Source: Klebsormidium nitens (taxonomy: Eukaryota > Streptophyta > Klebsormidiophyceae > Klebsormidiales > Klebsormidiaceae). From it: a stretch of 64,000 nucleotides of DNA. Shown here one piece after another: positions 36,773 through 50,500 of the stretch. How positions within the stretch are numbered: the first letter of the stretch is position 1; every line of letters begins with the position of its first letter. Both the position numbers and the translations under genes were made by a program. Where the stretch lies: the NCBI GenBank assembly GCA_000708835.1, contig DF237367.1, positions 1 to 64,000 on the forward strand. Direction: 5' to 3'. The notes beneath the pieces are model-generated. The model had not been told where the DNA came from, did no database searches, and worked only from the letters and a program-made list of their open reading frames with translations.

Positions 36773-39716
36773 GGTCGCCGCGAAACTGTGAAGTATTGAG
36801 GAGCAGAAAATTAATGATCTGATCAAAGCTCTGAGTCAGATTGGCGACTAGGACAGACATTAAGGCTATCAGGGCCATGACATATTCCATGGCTATCTGG
36901 ACCTATGAAGCTGATCATATCAGATGGTCACAGGAATCAGACAGGTGAGAGTGAAGGCAAGAGCAAAGCGTGCTTGAGCGACTGCCGGACCAAATGACGG
37001 CGGCCCCTTGACGGAGGCAATTCGTAGTACGTCTTGCAGGATCTGCTAGACTTCGAGAAGCGCAATTGGAACGACAACTATCGTAGCAGTGTATGAATCG
37101 AATGAATATTTCCCAAAAGTCGAAAGGAGGAGAAGACAGATGGAAGTGTCACGTCATTGGTTGTTCTTAGTGGAAACCGTGTGCTGCTGGGGATTGGACA
37201 GAGCCTCCGATTGCAGGAATCAATTGAGGCTATTGCACCCTTAGACCAATAAACCTCTATGTAATTGACCTGAAAATCATAAGGATACGCGGCCTTGAAA
37301 AACGAAAGGCGCAGAGTCGTCTACGAGACGCCACGCATATCCTGTCAAAAGCGAAATGCGGAACCGCTCACCTGGATCCGTGGAACAAAGGCTTCACGGA
37401 GACGTTCCTCCTCGCCGGACTGGGTACACCTCACAACGAGCCGGCGTCGGGCAGGGCTGTCGGCCTTACGACCTCTTAAGCTCGGCAGGTGTCGAGGATC
37501 TTGGGAACGTTCTGATATGCGAAAGGTTCATACAGAAGACTTCCGGAATGAATGACTATGACGGACAGCTCAGGTTTTATTTGATGAGCTCGTCAACTTC
37601 GTTCCTAATAGCTTAAGAGCTGATTTGCGATTCTGTAAAGTAGGCCTAGCGGTGAAGTTTGCGGTGGCAGTCAACAAGAGTTGCTTCCGATCTAGAACTT
37701 GGCTGCAACAGCCAATGCAAGTGCTGACGTGTACTACTAACCGCACAAGACACTGTTGACATGGCGGTTCGCTTTGAACGCCACCGTCTGATCTTGGCGC
37801 GGAGTCGACGGCGTTCTCTGTGTGAAGACGGTCACTTGAATCCCAATTCTCGAGGTTGGCGTATACTTATGTAAGCCCTTTCTTGGCAGTGGGGCTTGCA
37901 TTGTGCTCTGGCTTGGATTAATCACGGCTGTGATCTTGGAACCTGGGGCTGAGAATGATTGTCACTTGCAACGACCATCTGTGCGGCTTTTCCGATTTGA
38001 AGGTTGTGCGTCTGTTTTTCCGTTGCATTCATTTTGCATTTCTCCAGATTGTCGGAGGCCGCCGTCGGGCCGGGATCCCCCGCTTAGCAACCTTTCTTCA
38101 AGGTTCCTTATTAACCTCAAAATCTCACCGCGTACTTATCTAAGTCACCTGAGCTCATTGATTTTCACATCTGCTCCTGGATCGTATCACTTTTTATTGG
38201 TTAGAGTGTGTGAAGCCTACCCGGCACCGGCCGTACGATCTTTGAGTGGCTTATATGGACCGTGAAAACGATAGTGCATGCTTTTCAGAAACAATCGTTC
38301 ATTCTAGTCTATTGTCTCTGGCTAGGCGGAAGAGAAACAAGCTCTTCACTGTGTGCTTAGCAAGTGGCGCTCGCTTGTTTTGCTGCTAGAGAGCTTGGCA
38401 TCGGCGGTGCTGAGTTTTAGTTATTTCCGAGGGGTTTTCCTGCGGCCGTCATGCGCGTAATGAACGGATCTTCGTTCTGCAGATTGGGGGTACGAGTCTG
38501 CTGAAGGCTGTATAGTAGATGGAATATCCCGAGAACTACCGTTAGCAACAACAACACTCGGCTCCTTAGCGAAATAGACGGGTGATAAAGAGGCTGAAAG
38601 AAAGGTTCGCGTCTAACCAGACATCTAATCCAACGCCCTAACCGAGAATTCGTTGAACTGAAGGATTCACTTTGACCGTTGGCGCCTTGAGATTATATGC
38701 ACATCTCATTTTCTTTCCCCTCGTCGATATCAGGCCAGTGGGCACGATTGCTGCTACATTTTGAGCTCTTCCTTTCCGAAGCGTCGGAACATAGAAGCAC
38801 AATCTTGTGGCTGCCAGCCTTCAGGAACCAAAGCAAGACACAATGAGTGGTCATCAGCGAGGAGGTTGTGTGTTTGGCAAGGTATTGCCCACACTTATCG
38901 GTTGAGTTTCGCGGACCCTCTCAGAGAACATGGACGGACTCATGGACCTGCTGGCTTGAACCAATCAGGATATTAAAGGTACGAGTTAGAGGCGGGTCCA
39001 GTCACTTACGAGACCAATCACATGATCTCTTCGTTCATGGCCGGGCCGCTAGTGGCTTTTGATAGTCACTAGGTTTCATGTCTTGCGTGCACGCACAGTC
39101 ACACCCGTACGCGCAAAATCAATGCATGGGGCACTAGATTCAGCGCAGGAGCTAAGTCGCCATTTCGTGCATCATTTGCTTACATGCATGAGGAGTTTTT
39201 ATTGGCCGGACGTGGTCATGAAATGAGGAATATGCTATTCTTAGTCTACATTATATATACAATCTCTAGCTAAGTTGCTCGTGCCTCTGCAATCGTGTAC
39301 AGTATTTTACAGGGGCTCGAATGGTGTTGCAACGATAGCCTGACCCAATCATGCATATGCATGCTCAGTGAGCCTAAGCCCGGGCGCCGCGCAGGTCATG
39401 CATGCATGATGCAAACATGGCTGGCGGTTAGTGTGCGAAGGGTTAAAGTAAGTAAATCCCCAACATATCCAGTGCCAAATTACTTCATAGCTACAAAACA
39501 ATCCTTTGATCAACAGTGATATATTGAATTGCAGGGCAACGCCATGGTTGAGATTGAGGAACTTCATCAAAATCTGGCCCGACCTTTCCTTGGGCCACCT
39601 TCAATGCAACATGCGGTTTATATCGACAGGTCAGGCATCCGTTGAAATTCATCTGAGAGGTCTGTGCAACTCAATGACGTCCTTTCTATCAACGGATTGG
39701 CAGTAGGAAGCCTAGG
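36773..39716. other. 2.9 kb region without a recognisable gene
   Basis: This is the largest gene-poor stretch. Open frames are short on both strands and lack codon-like periodicity or known motifs. Small words such as CATGCATGC near 39397 and an AT-rich ATTATATATAC near 39250 are the only structure noted. A decayed mobile element or an RNA gene cannot be excluded. Confidence 0.4.
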
Positions 39717-42700
39717 CTAGTCTTCATCTGATTCCGAATCTTCAGGCAATCGTCTAGCCACAACTCTGAGCGTGACCTCCTTGGTGCAACCTGCATACTC
39801 GGAGGTATCAATCAGGTGCCATGGCTTGCCGAACATGTCCCCGCTTCCCCTTCCTTCCGACGTCGTCTTTGTGAAGGTTAACGTCCGTTGCTTCAACAAC
39901 GCCCAATAGCCGCTCGGCCACGTTCTTGCGAAGAACTGGACTTCCACTTGGTCTACCTGATTCGAATCCTCCGCGGACTTGGCCAGAGCACCGCGGTTCA
40001 AGTACACGGCTACTGTCGCCGAGTCTTGTCGGGTCGACTTCTTGACTTCGAGACACCACGTTCTATCATTCCATGTCACTGGTCGAGACACAGTTCTCGA
40101 GCCCTTCTCGTCTATGACCACGTTCAAAACGAGATCAATGATTGCTTCTCTAAACCCGCTCCGTAAACGAGAGAAATCGCACATACTTTCGAGCTTCTTT
40201 GGTTCCGAGTACGCTTGGAAAACCAGCCCCCTGAGAACTAGCACTTGGAGCTCAGGCAACTGCATATCCGGGTCGTGCAGTAGTGTCTCTAACACTTCGC
40301 CTCGTATGCACCCAAACCTGATTTGACGTGCCAAGCGCAGAAGTGCCTCTCGCCTCTCCTTGACTTCCGGGAAGCGTTCTCGCACCCAGAAGTGGGCCCC
40401 GTTGAAGACCACCTCCTCCCCGTCCCCTTCCAGGCCTTCTGCTTGTAAGAGAAACTCGACTGCCCGTTCGCTTAAACTCGCAAACCGTAAGAAGTCCCAG
40501 TCAGCAACGTTCTTGAAGTACTCGAGGAACGCCTCCTTGGCGCTTTCTACCAATGCTTTCACCCCTTTCCGTTGCTGCAAAACCTCCGGGATATCGACGG
40601 CAATCGCTTCCAGATCCGAGTCTCCATTCTCTTCCACTCGCTCTTTCAGAACCGTGACTACGGCCCCCATGAAGGAGGGCGCGTCGAACTTATCCCCGAT
40701 GAGAAGGGCCAGAATCAACTCAGAGACGGACGTCTCTTCGGCTTGGAGCCGCTCAGAGAGGGTTCCGGTGTAGAAGAAGTCAACCATCTCCTTGAACGCT
40801 CGTTTCTCTGCAGATGGGGTAAAACAAACCGTGTTAGTATGACGTAGGTTTTGAAGAAAAGGCCAGCGGAAATCTGGTACATCAGACATTGATTCCTGCG
40901 GGAAAACATTGCTCGGAGAAGTAGATTTTCATTCGCTTTAAACTCTCGCTTCTACAAGAGGTCAGACATGGATATACGATAAAGAGCGGAGGAGGGCTCT
41001 GAAGTGGCGCACAGACCTGTAACATTGCTGAACGTGCCGTCGCTCGCACACCGTTTCGTCGAAGAAGAAACAAAAGGCAAGCTTGCACACAATAAGGAAT
41101 AGTGCAGATTACAAGCCCAATCACAAAAGCAGAATAATGCGACTCGGACTCTGACTCGACCTGTTCTAGAGCTTTCTCACCAGGCAAGCCATTAAATTCC
41201 CTATTGAAAGCGCGCTTTATTGAGGTGTGCGCCTCCTTTAGCAATGGCTCAAAAGTAGAACAGTGCCCCCAGCGCACAGAGGATGCTGTCACCAAGCGCA
41301 GCTTGATATTGCAGGGATTCAGGTGCATGTCGATAAGATCAAGACAACTGGATCCTTGACCTTCGCTTAGGATTGCTGTGCAAGGGCCCACACCCGCAGT
41401 GTTTAGAAGGATCGCGTGGAAATGTACAAAGCGTCGATGGCCCAAAAACCCGGAAAAAGGCTGAGTGGGAATAGGTTTTATTTTCGGATGCAGGCCGACT
41501 TGCGTGCGTGACCTATCCATGAGGCTTCCAAGGAAACTTTGAGGAGGCGCACACAGGCATAGTAGCTATAGGGACTTACCTTGGCCCGTGACCTTGAGCA
41601 CGATCGGAGCATCCTTCTGCCCCTCCCTCATGTCGCTCGACAGCATCGCTCTCAGCACGTGGCTCTTTGCAGCGACAATCACTGAAGAGATTGGTATTTC
41701 CTCTGCCTCCTCTATCTCGGCAGAGCTTTCCCGCCAGTCATTTTTTTCACCATTGGCTGCCTTTTCTGTCTCACTCTGCCCCCTGCCGGTCTCCGTGTCA
41801 TTTTCCTCATGACCGGACTTGTCCCCATCCTCGTTCTCGCTTGGAGAGCTTTCCCTGTAATCAGCAGACATGCCTCTATCCCTGCGCTTGGCGAGGCGCT
41901 CCGAGGTTCGTATTGCCCTCCCACTAGCTGACTCCGCTATCTCTTGGCTTCCAGGATTCTCCCCCTCTTCTCTTGCCCGTTTCTTACCAGCAATGGTCTC
42001 TTTCTCTGCTCCCACTGCGTCCCCTTCTGAAGCGTTCTTGGCAGCGGTTCTCTCCGCTTCTGGAGTCTCTTGGTTTCGCTCTTCCGTGGGGCTGTTCTGC
42101 AGAGCCGGTTCGCTGCTTCTGGCCTCTTTCGGATCTGCACAGAGGACCCCACCATTCTGATTACCGAAGCTGCACATCATCCGCATGAATCTAGCCGCAG
42201 GATCATGACAAGCGAAAGCCTTCTACGAGAACAAACAGGAACAAACGTAAAAAATCAGAGGGTCTCCCAGTCCTGCTGATGTTCTGTAGGACTAGGCGGA
42301 ACTTATTTGGGACTTCTCCGAGTGACGACATTAGAGTTCTCGAGGAGGAAAGCTGGGAACTTGGCCCACTAGGACAAAAGCCATTCCTATCATCTGCACA
42401 GGGTTGTCTATCAGCCCTGAATCGCATGGTTTGGAGATGACGACCTAACAAGTCCTCCCGTTACCTTCTGATTTACTTGAACAGGCTGTCTTCGTATGCA
42501 CCTTATTCTGCCCCGATATGGCATTCCTCAGCAGCCTTGTTATGCATGATCGAAAGTTTTTAGAAGACCTAGCTATCTTACCGGACAGCTCATCATCCAG
42601 GATCTCAAGGCGGATGGTCCGGTCACAGAACTGGGGTTGCCTGCACAGAAGGCAGGGCAGATTGGTTGGTAAGAGATCGCTTGACCTCATAAAGCATTGC

Positions 42701-43177
42701 TCCATGCAACTTGCTTGTTTTCACCTTCCCTTTTTGTACGTCAAGATTGTCAAGTTCTAAGTTTTATGTTGTAATTGCCAGCAACAGTGGTGGGGCGTCT
42801 CCGAAAATCCTGAAACAGTCAATGAATGGGAAGCTAGGTGATCCTGCAGTGAACCCTTAAACCCAGCACAGTCGACATCCAGATGCAAACTGTACACAAG
42901 CAACACAAGTCGGCAAATAGGTCCATCATGAAGATTGCAAGATGACCGCTGGATGGGGCTAAGTAGCTGACTGTGAACTGCAACCGTTTATTTTTCAGAG
43001 AAAAGTTGAACAGGGCATGATCTGAGGAGGAGGAGCATCTTCTCCAGTGTCTTTGAGCTCCCAAAGTCCCTCCCGAACTCACTTGTAGAAAGGGCCAAAG
43101 TCGAAGTGGTGCCCATCCTCTTCCAGAGAACCGCAGCTGGAATCAGATGATGTTTCACTTTCCTCAGGCTCTTCCAT
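39717..43177 (-). CDS. LRB/POB1-like BTB-BACK protein (gene D) with acidic and basic linker
   Basis: Minus-strand exons 43177-43083, 42640-42582, 42134-41580 and 40807-39717 sum to 1,800 nt (599 aa) with phases 2, 1, 1. Exon 1 encodes MEEPEESETSSDSS and ends HHFDFGPFYK. Exon 2 encodes QFCDRTIRLEILDDEL. Exon 3 is long (555 nt) and carries a charged linker with nuclear-signal-like words KKRAREE and RLAKRRDRG, then EEIPISSVIVAAKSHVLRAM. Exon 4 begins EKRAFKEMVDFFYTGTLS and gives BTB, BACK and the C-terminal domain (FFARTWPSGYW). LRB proteins also carry a basic cluster in this position, which supports a nuclear location. Gene D is head to head with gene E and shares its linker words, so the pair looks like an inverted duplication. 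Confidence 0.85.
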
Positions 43178-43764
43178 GATTGTCGTCCTGCTACCAAATG
43201 TGGCGAAGATGATGTCCGGTCTGGCTGTATGGCTGTTTAGTGATGTGATTATGCGACCTCTGAAGCGCAGATGACGTGGATCGTCTCCACAGCTATTCAA
43301 TAATCAATTGCTATTCTGGCCTGGCGAATGCCCGTGCGCCCCTGCTAGCTGCCCCTGACAAGCCTTGGTTGGTGGATGCATTCTGCATTCCACTTCATTC
43401 TGGCTAGCAACCCCACTCAATGACGTGGTTGCGCTCGACAAATCAGATTCGTTCAAAATGTCACGTGGGATTTCCGGTTGGCTGTGCACCGCGCAGCTGG
43501 AGCAAGATTCAAATTTGGCGCGAAAGGGTCTTGTGAGTGTTGTCGAATCGAACTGACTGGGCTAGTCATGAATCACAATTCAATGAACAGCTCCTGAGGT
43601 TCAAACTTCAAAACGCAAGCGTCCAATGCAGTGGCTTTGGGAGCACCAGCTTGAGTTGCAATGCCTGGCATAGGGTTCCAGCAGAAACCTAAGATTGCAG
43701 CCAAAGGTCATCACCTCAGATCAGAAGAAAGCCAGCGTGGGGCCAGCATATGCAGGCTCCTTGA
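43178..43764. other. divergent promoter region of BTB-BACK genes D and E
   Basis: About 590 bases separate the two starts. Both genes are likely controlled from here. No clear TATA box was found. Confidence 0.5.
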
Positions 43765-46700
43765 ATGGTGAGCAACAGCATGGACGGCGCGGTGAAAGCC
43801 CCAGAGGCGCCTAGCCCTGGTGGCTCGCTTGATGAACAGGGCCACTTCTTTGACTTCACTCCCATCTACAGGTAAGTTGTGGTTTTAAGAGGCCATTGAA
43901 GCTGTTGGTTTTGAGCGGATGCTCAAAATGGAAGCTTTTCAAATCACTTTCAGGGGCAAGTTTCATCCATCGAAAGAAGCAAGAACTCTGTATATGCAGT
44001 GGCCCATCCTTGGTCCAGAAACTTCCTTCCTGAGGCTCTAGGGAAGAAATCTCCTGATCACTCTAATCACTCTTATCAAAAGTGTCATATCTCTCACCTT
44101 GTGTTGCAATGAAAAAAATCAGATTGAACAAAAGTCGCAACACATGCAACTTATGTTAAGCGATCTCTCAGGGAGATGCTATGGTGTGGACTCATTCTTG
44201 ACTGCTGTTTCTCAGGGAACCCAAGTTCTGCGATCGAGTGATCCGCCTGGAGATTCTTGAAGAAGAGCTCAGGCCAGGTATGTCTATCATGCTACTTTGC
44301 ATATTATCCAACTGCATTTCTCGATCAGGGGCACAATGGGGAATCTGAACAGTACGTGTGCTTTCCGATTCTGATGACTTACAATATGATGCCCAGCCTC
44401 GCTGGACATAGAAGTCACGAACTTGGAGGATTGGTCCTGCTTGCCGCTTACCATAAGAGCTCCTTCGTATGGCCTACAGCTCTGAGCTTGCTTACCAGAA
44501 ACGCTCCATCTTGTGGAGCACAGCTCTTAAGCTTGCTGCTTTCCCTGTCGGAAACTCGCATCATATTCTGCAGGCTCACCAAGAGTAGAAGACTTGGCAG
44601 CGACCCTGGGTTCGAAACTCACATCATATTCTGCAGACTCACCAAGAGTTCAAGACTGGGTTTTCTCATCTTGACAGCGTTCCTTGTTTCCAGGTGCCGA
44701 TAGGAACAAGGATCCAGGATCAGTGGTAGAGGGAGGTAGGGAGGCACCAGCGGTTCCAGAGAAGGGCAAACATCTTGGCAACCCTCTTGACAGCTATACC
44801 ATCCATGTACCTACGACACAGCCGGACAAGGACGCCCCAGACAGAAAACCTCCAGGGTCAGAGAACGGGCCTGTCATTGGGAAGAAGCGGCCCAGGGACG
44901 AGAGTGAGAGTGAGGCCTCTCCAAGTAGCTCCCCAGAGGAAGCGGGAGCTGAGAAGGATCGGGAACAGGTTGGCGCAGCAAGCAGACGTTCTGCAAGGCT
45001 GGCGAAGAGCAGAGACGAGACTCCTGGCAGGCTTGTCAACAGGGGGATGGGGAATGGAGAGGAAGAAAGCCATGACAAAGGAAAGACTGCGGAGGCTACT
45101 CCTGGAGAGGGCTCAGGGATTGGCGATCGCATGGTCGACGGAAATGCTGATGAGGATGGGGATGAGGACAGTGACGAGGACTCTGAAGATGAGGTGGAAG
45201 AGATACCAGTCTCGTCCATGGTGATCGCTGCCAAGAGCCTGGTGCTCAGGAGGATGATGCTGAGCGAGATGAAGGAGGCGCAGCGGGATGCACCGATTGT
45301 GCTAAAGGTCACCCGGGAAGGTGAGCGCTTTCTTCTGGTGTAGCTTCTAGTCTGCACTTTTGAGAAAATAATGGAAGTGAAGATCCAAAGTAACAACCAA
45401 TAAAGGTGGACTCGAGACCATGCAAGCCGAGAGGATCATGGTAAGCAAAGGACCTGAACTGTTTGCACGAAATGTTTGAGTGCATGCTTGCCATCAATTG
45501 GGATGGCATAGATCTCGAGCTTCTTTCCACAGTCCCAGGTCATGAAGGTAACATTGAATCCAGTCATTCAGGTCAAGTGTTTTCAAGCAACCAATCTTGT
45601 GCTCAACTTCCCATGTGGCATCTATCTTGACGAAAGGGTTAGAAGCCGCTGCTTCTTGAGAGTTTTTTACAAGGAGGTTCTGGGGAGGTAGACAAGCAAC
45701 AAATATATCGTTGGTGGATGTTCTACAATTTCTGACCTTACCCTCAGATATCTGGATGAACCGGGCAACATTTTCAGCAACTGCTGCACGAGTGTTCTCA
45801 AACGGATGCCTCTTCCGCATGTTCAATTGTTCAGCCAATTCCGTGACGTCACTTCAGGATGGGAGACGAACCAGCCATCCGTTTCACAATATTGACGAGT
45901 GAGCGCAATCGATCGCCTCTTCTTCGCTTCTACAGAGAAAAGGGCCGTCAAGGAGCTGCTTTCGTTCATCGGCAAGGGCTCGTTGTCCAAACCCCTGCTA
46001 GATCCCGCGACCTGCATCGCACAGCTCATAGCCATGCTAGAGGTGGGGGACAAGTTCGAGGTCTGCTCTTTCATGGGGGCAATCACTGCAGCTTTGCGAC
46101 AGAGGCTGGATAACCAGGACAACTCGGACCTCGAAGCGCTCGCTTTCGACATCCCTGAGCATCTGCAAACCTGGGACGAGGTGCGAACGCTGGCTCAGGA
46201 AGGGCAGGACGCCCTTTTTGAGAGATTCAGGTCGGTTGTGACGTGGAGAAGCAATGCTTTCTTGGATCTGGGGGAGAGAACCGTCGAGTTCCTGTTGCAG
46301 TCAGAAGACCTCCGGAGCGGCTCCGAGATAGATGTGGTGCGTGGGGTCGTCGGCTGGGCTTTTGGCTTGGAAACTTTTGAGGAGCGACAAGCAGCATTGG
46401 ATCGCTTGATGCAGCACGTCAGGCTGGGGTGCGTCAGCGGCGAGTTGCTAGAGTACTTGTCAGGCTTGCCCGAAATGCAGTCCGCTGCGACGCTGGAGCT
46501 ACTACAGAAAGCAACGGTGTTCCAGTCATACTCTGAGACAAAGAAGCTGGCAGCGATCTCGGACTTCTCCATGGTACGATCGGGATTCTTGGAGGGGAGC
46601 TTCGAGATTGCAATCGACGCTGTCATTGACAACGAGGCCAAAGTCACGAAGTCGAACCTCGTCTTGTGGGACGAAAGGAAGTGGCACGTCAAGGTTTATC

Positions 46701-47005
46701 AGCATGCTAGGAAGGCTCCAGCGACTGTGGGGGTCTTACTGAATCGATGTCATCTATCTCGACAAGGAGCCCATAAGCACAAGACCCACCGTCTGAAAGT
46801 TGAGGTCTTTGTTAAAAACTGGCCTGCCAATTATTGGCAGTTGCTGGATGTGCACACTTTCACCTTCAAGGAGGAAACGATTACCCAAGGTTGGATAGAT
46901 ATGTTCGATTGTCCTTGGCACGACATCAAGGGTGAGCCCTACGTACGACGTGGCACAAACGAAGTGAACTTGAAAGTCGTTGTGAACCAGGTAGACTTGG
47001 ACTGA
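43765..47005 (+). CDS. LRB/POB1-like BTB-BACK protein (gene E) with acidic and basic linker
   Basis: Exons 43765-43871, 44216-44277, 44694-45320 and 45936-47005 sum to 1,866 nt (621 aa), phases 2, 1, 1. Two in-frame starts are possible, at 43765 (MVSNSMDG) and 43780 (MDGAVK). Exon 1 ends GHFFDFTPIYR. Exon 2, three bases longer than in the other copies, encodes KFCDRVIRLEILEEELRP. Exon 3 holds a charged linker with GKKRPRDE and RSARLAKSRDE, then EEIPVSSMVIAAKSLVLRRM. Exon 4 begins EKRAVKELLSFIGKGSLS, where the tyrosine usual before this loop is missing, then BACK and the C-terminal domain (VFVKNWPANYW, PWHDIKGEPY). Probable CUL3 substrate adaptor, likely nuclear from its basic words. Confidence 0.85.
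44552..44659 (+). repeat. tandem duplication in intron 2 of gene E
   Basis: About 41 bases starting CTCGCATCATATTCTGCAG at 44552 recur at about 44619 with few changes. Both copies contain CTGCAG, an acceptor-like word, but the real acceptor is further on at 44693. Confidence 0.65.
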
Positions 47006-47557
47006 TTGATTGCAAGTTGGTATTCTCAGCCTCGATGAAGAACGTACATTGGTCTGCAAAATGAGGAGGACAGCCGCCCTAAGCACAAGCTCGCTGCATT
47101 CTGCTTTCTCTCTCTGCGCCGGTTCATTTGTCAACTCTGCCAGCATGCGCTATTCCGCAGGTTTGATGCTTCAGTATGCGCATGTACGCAGCTAGACCAG
47201 TATTTGATCCATGGCGGCTTTTGAAGCTTCGGCTATTGAGTCTGCGCAAGGATGCACGCGCACATGGCATGCCAGCGGGCTAGAGTGATTGCAAGTCATT
47301 CATCAGATTGACCAGACGTGTATCATGAATAATTAAGCAGACAAAATCCGGATCAACCTATAGGACTGGACATCTGACTCGTAGATCAGATTCCAGGATG
47401 CTGCGTGCTATGTCATGCTGCATGATTGAACGTAAACCACGGCGGATTGTTACATCGAACAGTGCAAGCAGACAACCGTACTTGAGTAATTGCATATGGC
47501 TTGGCCGCTGCAGGCTAGCTTGCAATGTTGCGCTGTCCTGTACAAGACACGAGCTCG
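47006..47557. other. intergenic region between convergent genes
   Basis: Lies between the stop of gene E and the stop of the giant disordered gene. No gene or strong repeat seen. Confidence 0.5.
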
Positions 47558-50500
47558 TCACTCTAGCGGACCTTTGACCTTCGACGTAGCCTCGTCTTGG
47601 GCCCCCCAATCAGAGTCGAGTATTTCCGTACTGCCGCTGGCAACCAACGACGTCGCCTGAGTCGTGGTTTCGCTAAAGCACTCAGGGGCCGTCTGTGCAC
47701 TATCCGTTGACACGTCTCCATCAGTTCCTTCGTCCTCTTCTCCCGCTGGTCTTCTTCCCATGTTCACACTCGCGTTCGGACCGGCCCTCTCCGCCGAATC
47801 TGGCCAGTTCGTGCACTCGGGTAGGCCCTTCCTCGTTGACTCCCCGCTCCCAGAACCGCCCGCGACCTTTGCCTCGTCACCCCCCAAAGCCGAAGTCGGG
47901 ACAGCTAACCCGTTTCTTGGTGTCATCTCCGAGCCGCGGTCCGTTGCGGCCACACTTTGACACTGCCCGCCAGCGCCAGATTGCCCGGTTTCGAAGTCGT
48001 CTACCGTCCTGCTAGAAGGTACAGTCAGTGCCCCCTGGAGCAAACTCGGGGTCTTTGCAGGTTCGCCGTTTTGAAGAGAGGCGCTAGCAGGCATGGCGGG
48101 ACCCGGGTGAAGGCCAGGACCCGAAGGAAGGCCGGAACCGGAACGAGGACCAAAATCAGGATGGATACCGGAACCGGAACCACCTTCGCCCGCCACGTCG
48201 CGGTTTGCAGCGCCGCAACTGGGGGAGTTCTTCCGGATCAGGACATCGGCGTCGGTTTCAAAGCTGCCGCTTAGCCAATTACTCATTGCGCAGAGAGCCG
48301 CTCTCTCGGCATCACCTCCCGGGGGTTTTAGTTCCCACTTGCTACCCTCAGCCTCGTCGCCCGTAGTGTTTATAGCCACCGCCGGCTGGGGCTCTGAAAC
48401 CGGGGGAATTGAACCCCAACTCCGCTTTGCATCGTCTGTTGAGGCCGTTTCCGGTACACTCGACTTCATAGTGCTTGGAGGCAGCGGACTTTTGTTCTCC
48501 CGGGGGGCCTGCTCCGGCACAGACAACACCCCCGGGGGAAGTGGCTCCGGCGAATTCAGCTCCAGGACCTCCTCCCGAAGCTTTTCGAAGTGCGCCCCCG
48601 CGCAATATAAGCGGCTGGCGAAGACGCCCGGGGCGCACCATACGTCCTCCTCGGGCTCTGTTGGGTTAAGTTGGACGACGGGTTTTCGGGCAGGCGAAAG
48701 CTCTGGCAAACCGCTGCTAACCGGATGGTTAGCTTGACCCGCAGCCTCAATCCCCGGGTTGACATAACCTTCCCATCCATCCACGCTAGTCCACCGCTGC
48801 AAAGCGACACCGTCAGAAGACGCCGGGTCAAGCCCATAAGGCGCCGGACCCCACTCATAAGGCCCCAGACCTCGCCCCTGCCCCGCCGAGTCCTGCCCAT
48901 AAGCCGCCAGCGCCTGCAGCGCGTCCGAGTCGTAGCTAGGGATCTGCCCCGGAGCCGCCTCATAAGCGCCCGGGACCGTGCCATAAGCGCCCGGCTCGTA
49001 TGGCCCTTCCCCAAAGTGAACCACCCAGCGCTCCCCGTCCCAATGCAGAGGCGGGAGGACTTGAACCGGATCCGTTTGCGGGGCGGTCTGCTGTGGACAC
49101 GTGGCAGGCGGGGGTTGGTTGGCGGGCTTCTCCACTTCCTCCCGCCTCTTCATGATGTCAGCAGAGACGTCAACGAGCAGAGCGTGTACGAGAGGCCGCG
49201 CGTTGTCCCGCTGCTCCGCGGACGAGGCTTCGTAGAGGAAACCCTTACGACCGTCCTTCGCCTCGGCCGACGTCAGCGTGACGTGAGCGGACGCCTCGAT
49301 CACCCTCACCCTGCAAAGCAGTTGGAATAAGGTGTGAAAATCTGACGATGAAAATGTAATCGTGTGAAAACCAAGGGATGGCGACGGCGGTATACGCAAT
49401 TATTGAATGTGAACATGTTGGACTCGAGTTATCGCGCTTCTGGTGGCAGCCGTTGTGGACTGACCTAAGGAGGAGTGTGCTTCTGACTTACTCACGTAGT
49501 AAGTCAAAATAGTGAGGTGATGCCCAGGCTGGGTAGTTGAACTTGTCTGAGAGCTTAGAATCTGCTCTCCGCGGCAACAACGATCCTTCACGTATCAAGT
49601 AGGTTTACCCAACGGAACAGATTTGCCAGTACTTCCGATAGCATTGAACCTCATTGTTAGACGGAAAAGGAACCCCGGGCAATGACAGATGTTTGAATGA
49701 GCATCTGCGTCGGCTTACCAAACGGAACCGAGCCAAATGCCGCTCCTCTTTTGCACGAACTCGACCGACATCGTCAGAGAACACAGAAAGGCCCGCCAGA
49801 GGACACTTCCCGAACAGTCCAGACACGTGGTTCCGCAGTGCGTAGACACCGTCACGCAAGGCTTAACACATCAAGCTTCTCTTCCAGAACGACCTGCGGA
49901 ACGGCTCCAAGGTGGACGTAGATTAAAGACGAATTGCGACAGCGAGACGACTGCCCACTCTGCCAAAAGCAACTCTTCTTTTCCGCGCGACACCATACCT
50001 GCCGTAGAAGCGTTCCTGCAGCGCCGTGTCCAGCTCCCACATCGCGATCTGCCGCATGCCCTCCTTCACTTTCATGAAGGCCCTCCCCACCACGGGAGGA
50101 ACAGCGACCGCAACACTCTGTGGAGCGCGTTTCGCCGCGCCCACGATCGTCGATTTCCCCTTCGCCCCGTTCCTTGCAATCTCACCGTTGACCACGCTCT
50201 TTGAAAGCAACTTCGGATCCGAACCCCTCTGGTTGCCTTGCCCCGTTTCGTTCGTTGGTATTGTTCCCACTTTCGCCACTCCCGTTTGCGCTGGTGTCTT
50301 ACTCCAAGACCCCGACCCCTGTTTCGAAGCGCCAGCGACCCGCGCCTTCCCCAGCAGACCCTCCAGCGCTCCGAACTGATCTTCGTCTTCCGCCCAAGGG
50401 GGCGCGCTTTGGCTGGCAGCAGACCCCCCTCCTCCCCATCCTCCCAAAAGCCCTTCACTTTCTCGGGCTCCTTACCATTCGGCCGGACCTCCGCTTTTGA

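Noticed and set aside
37903-38265. 120-codon plus-strand frame in the gene-poor region
   Set aside because: No motif, no splice partners and no clear codon periodicity.
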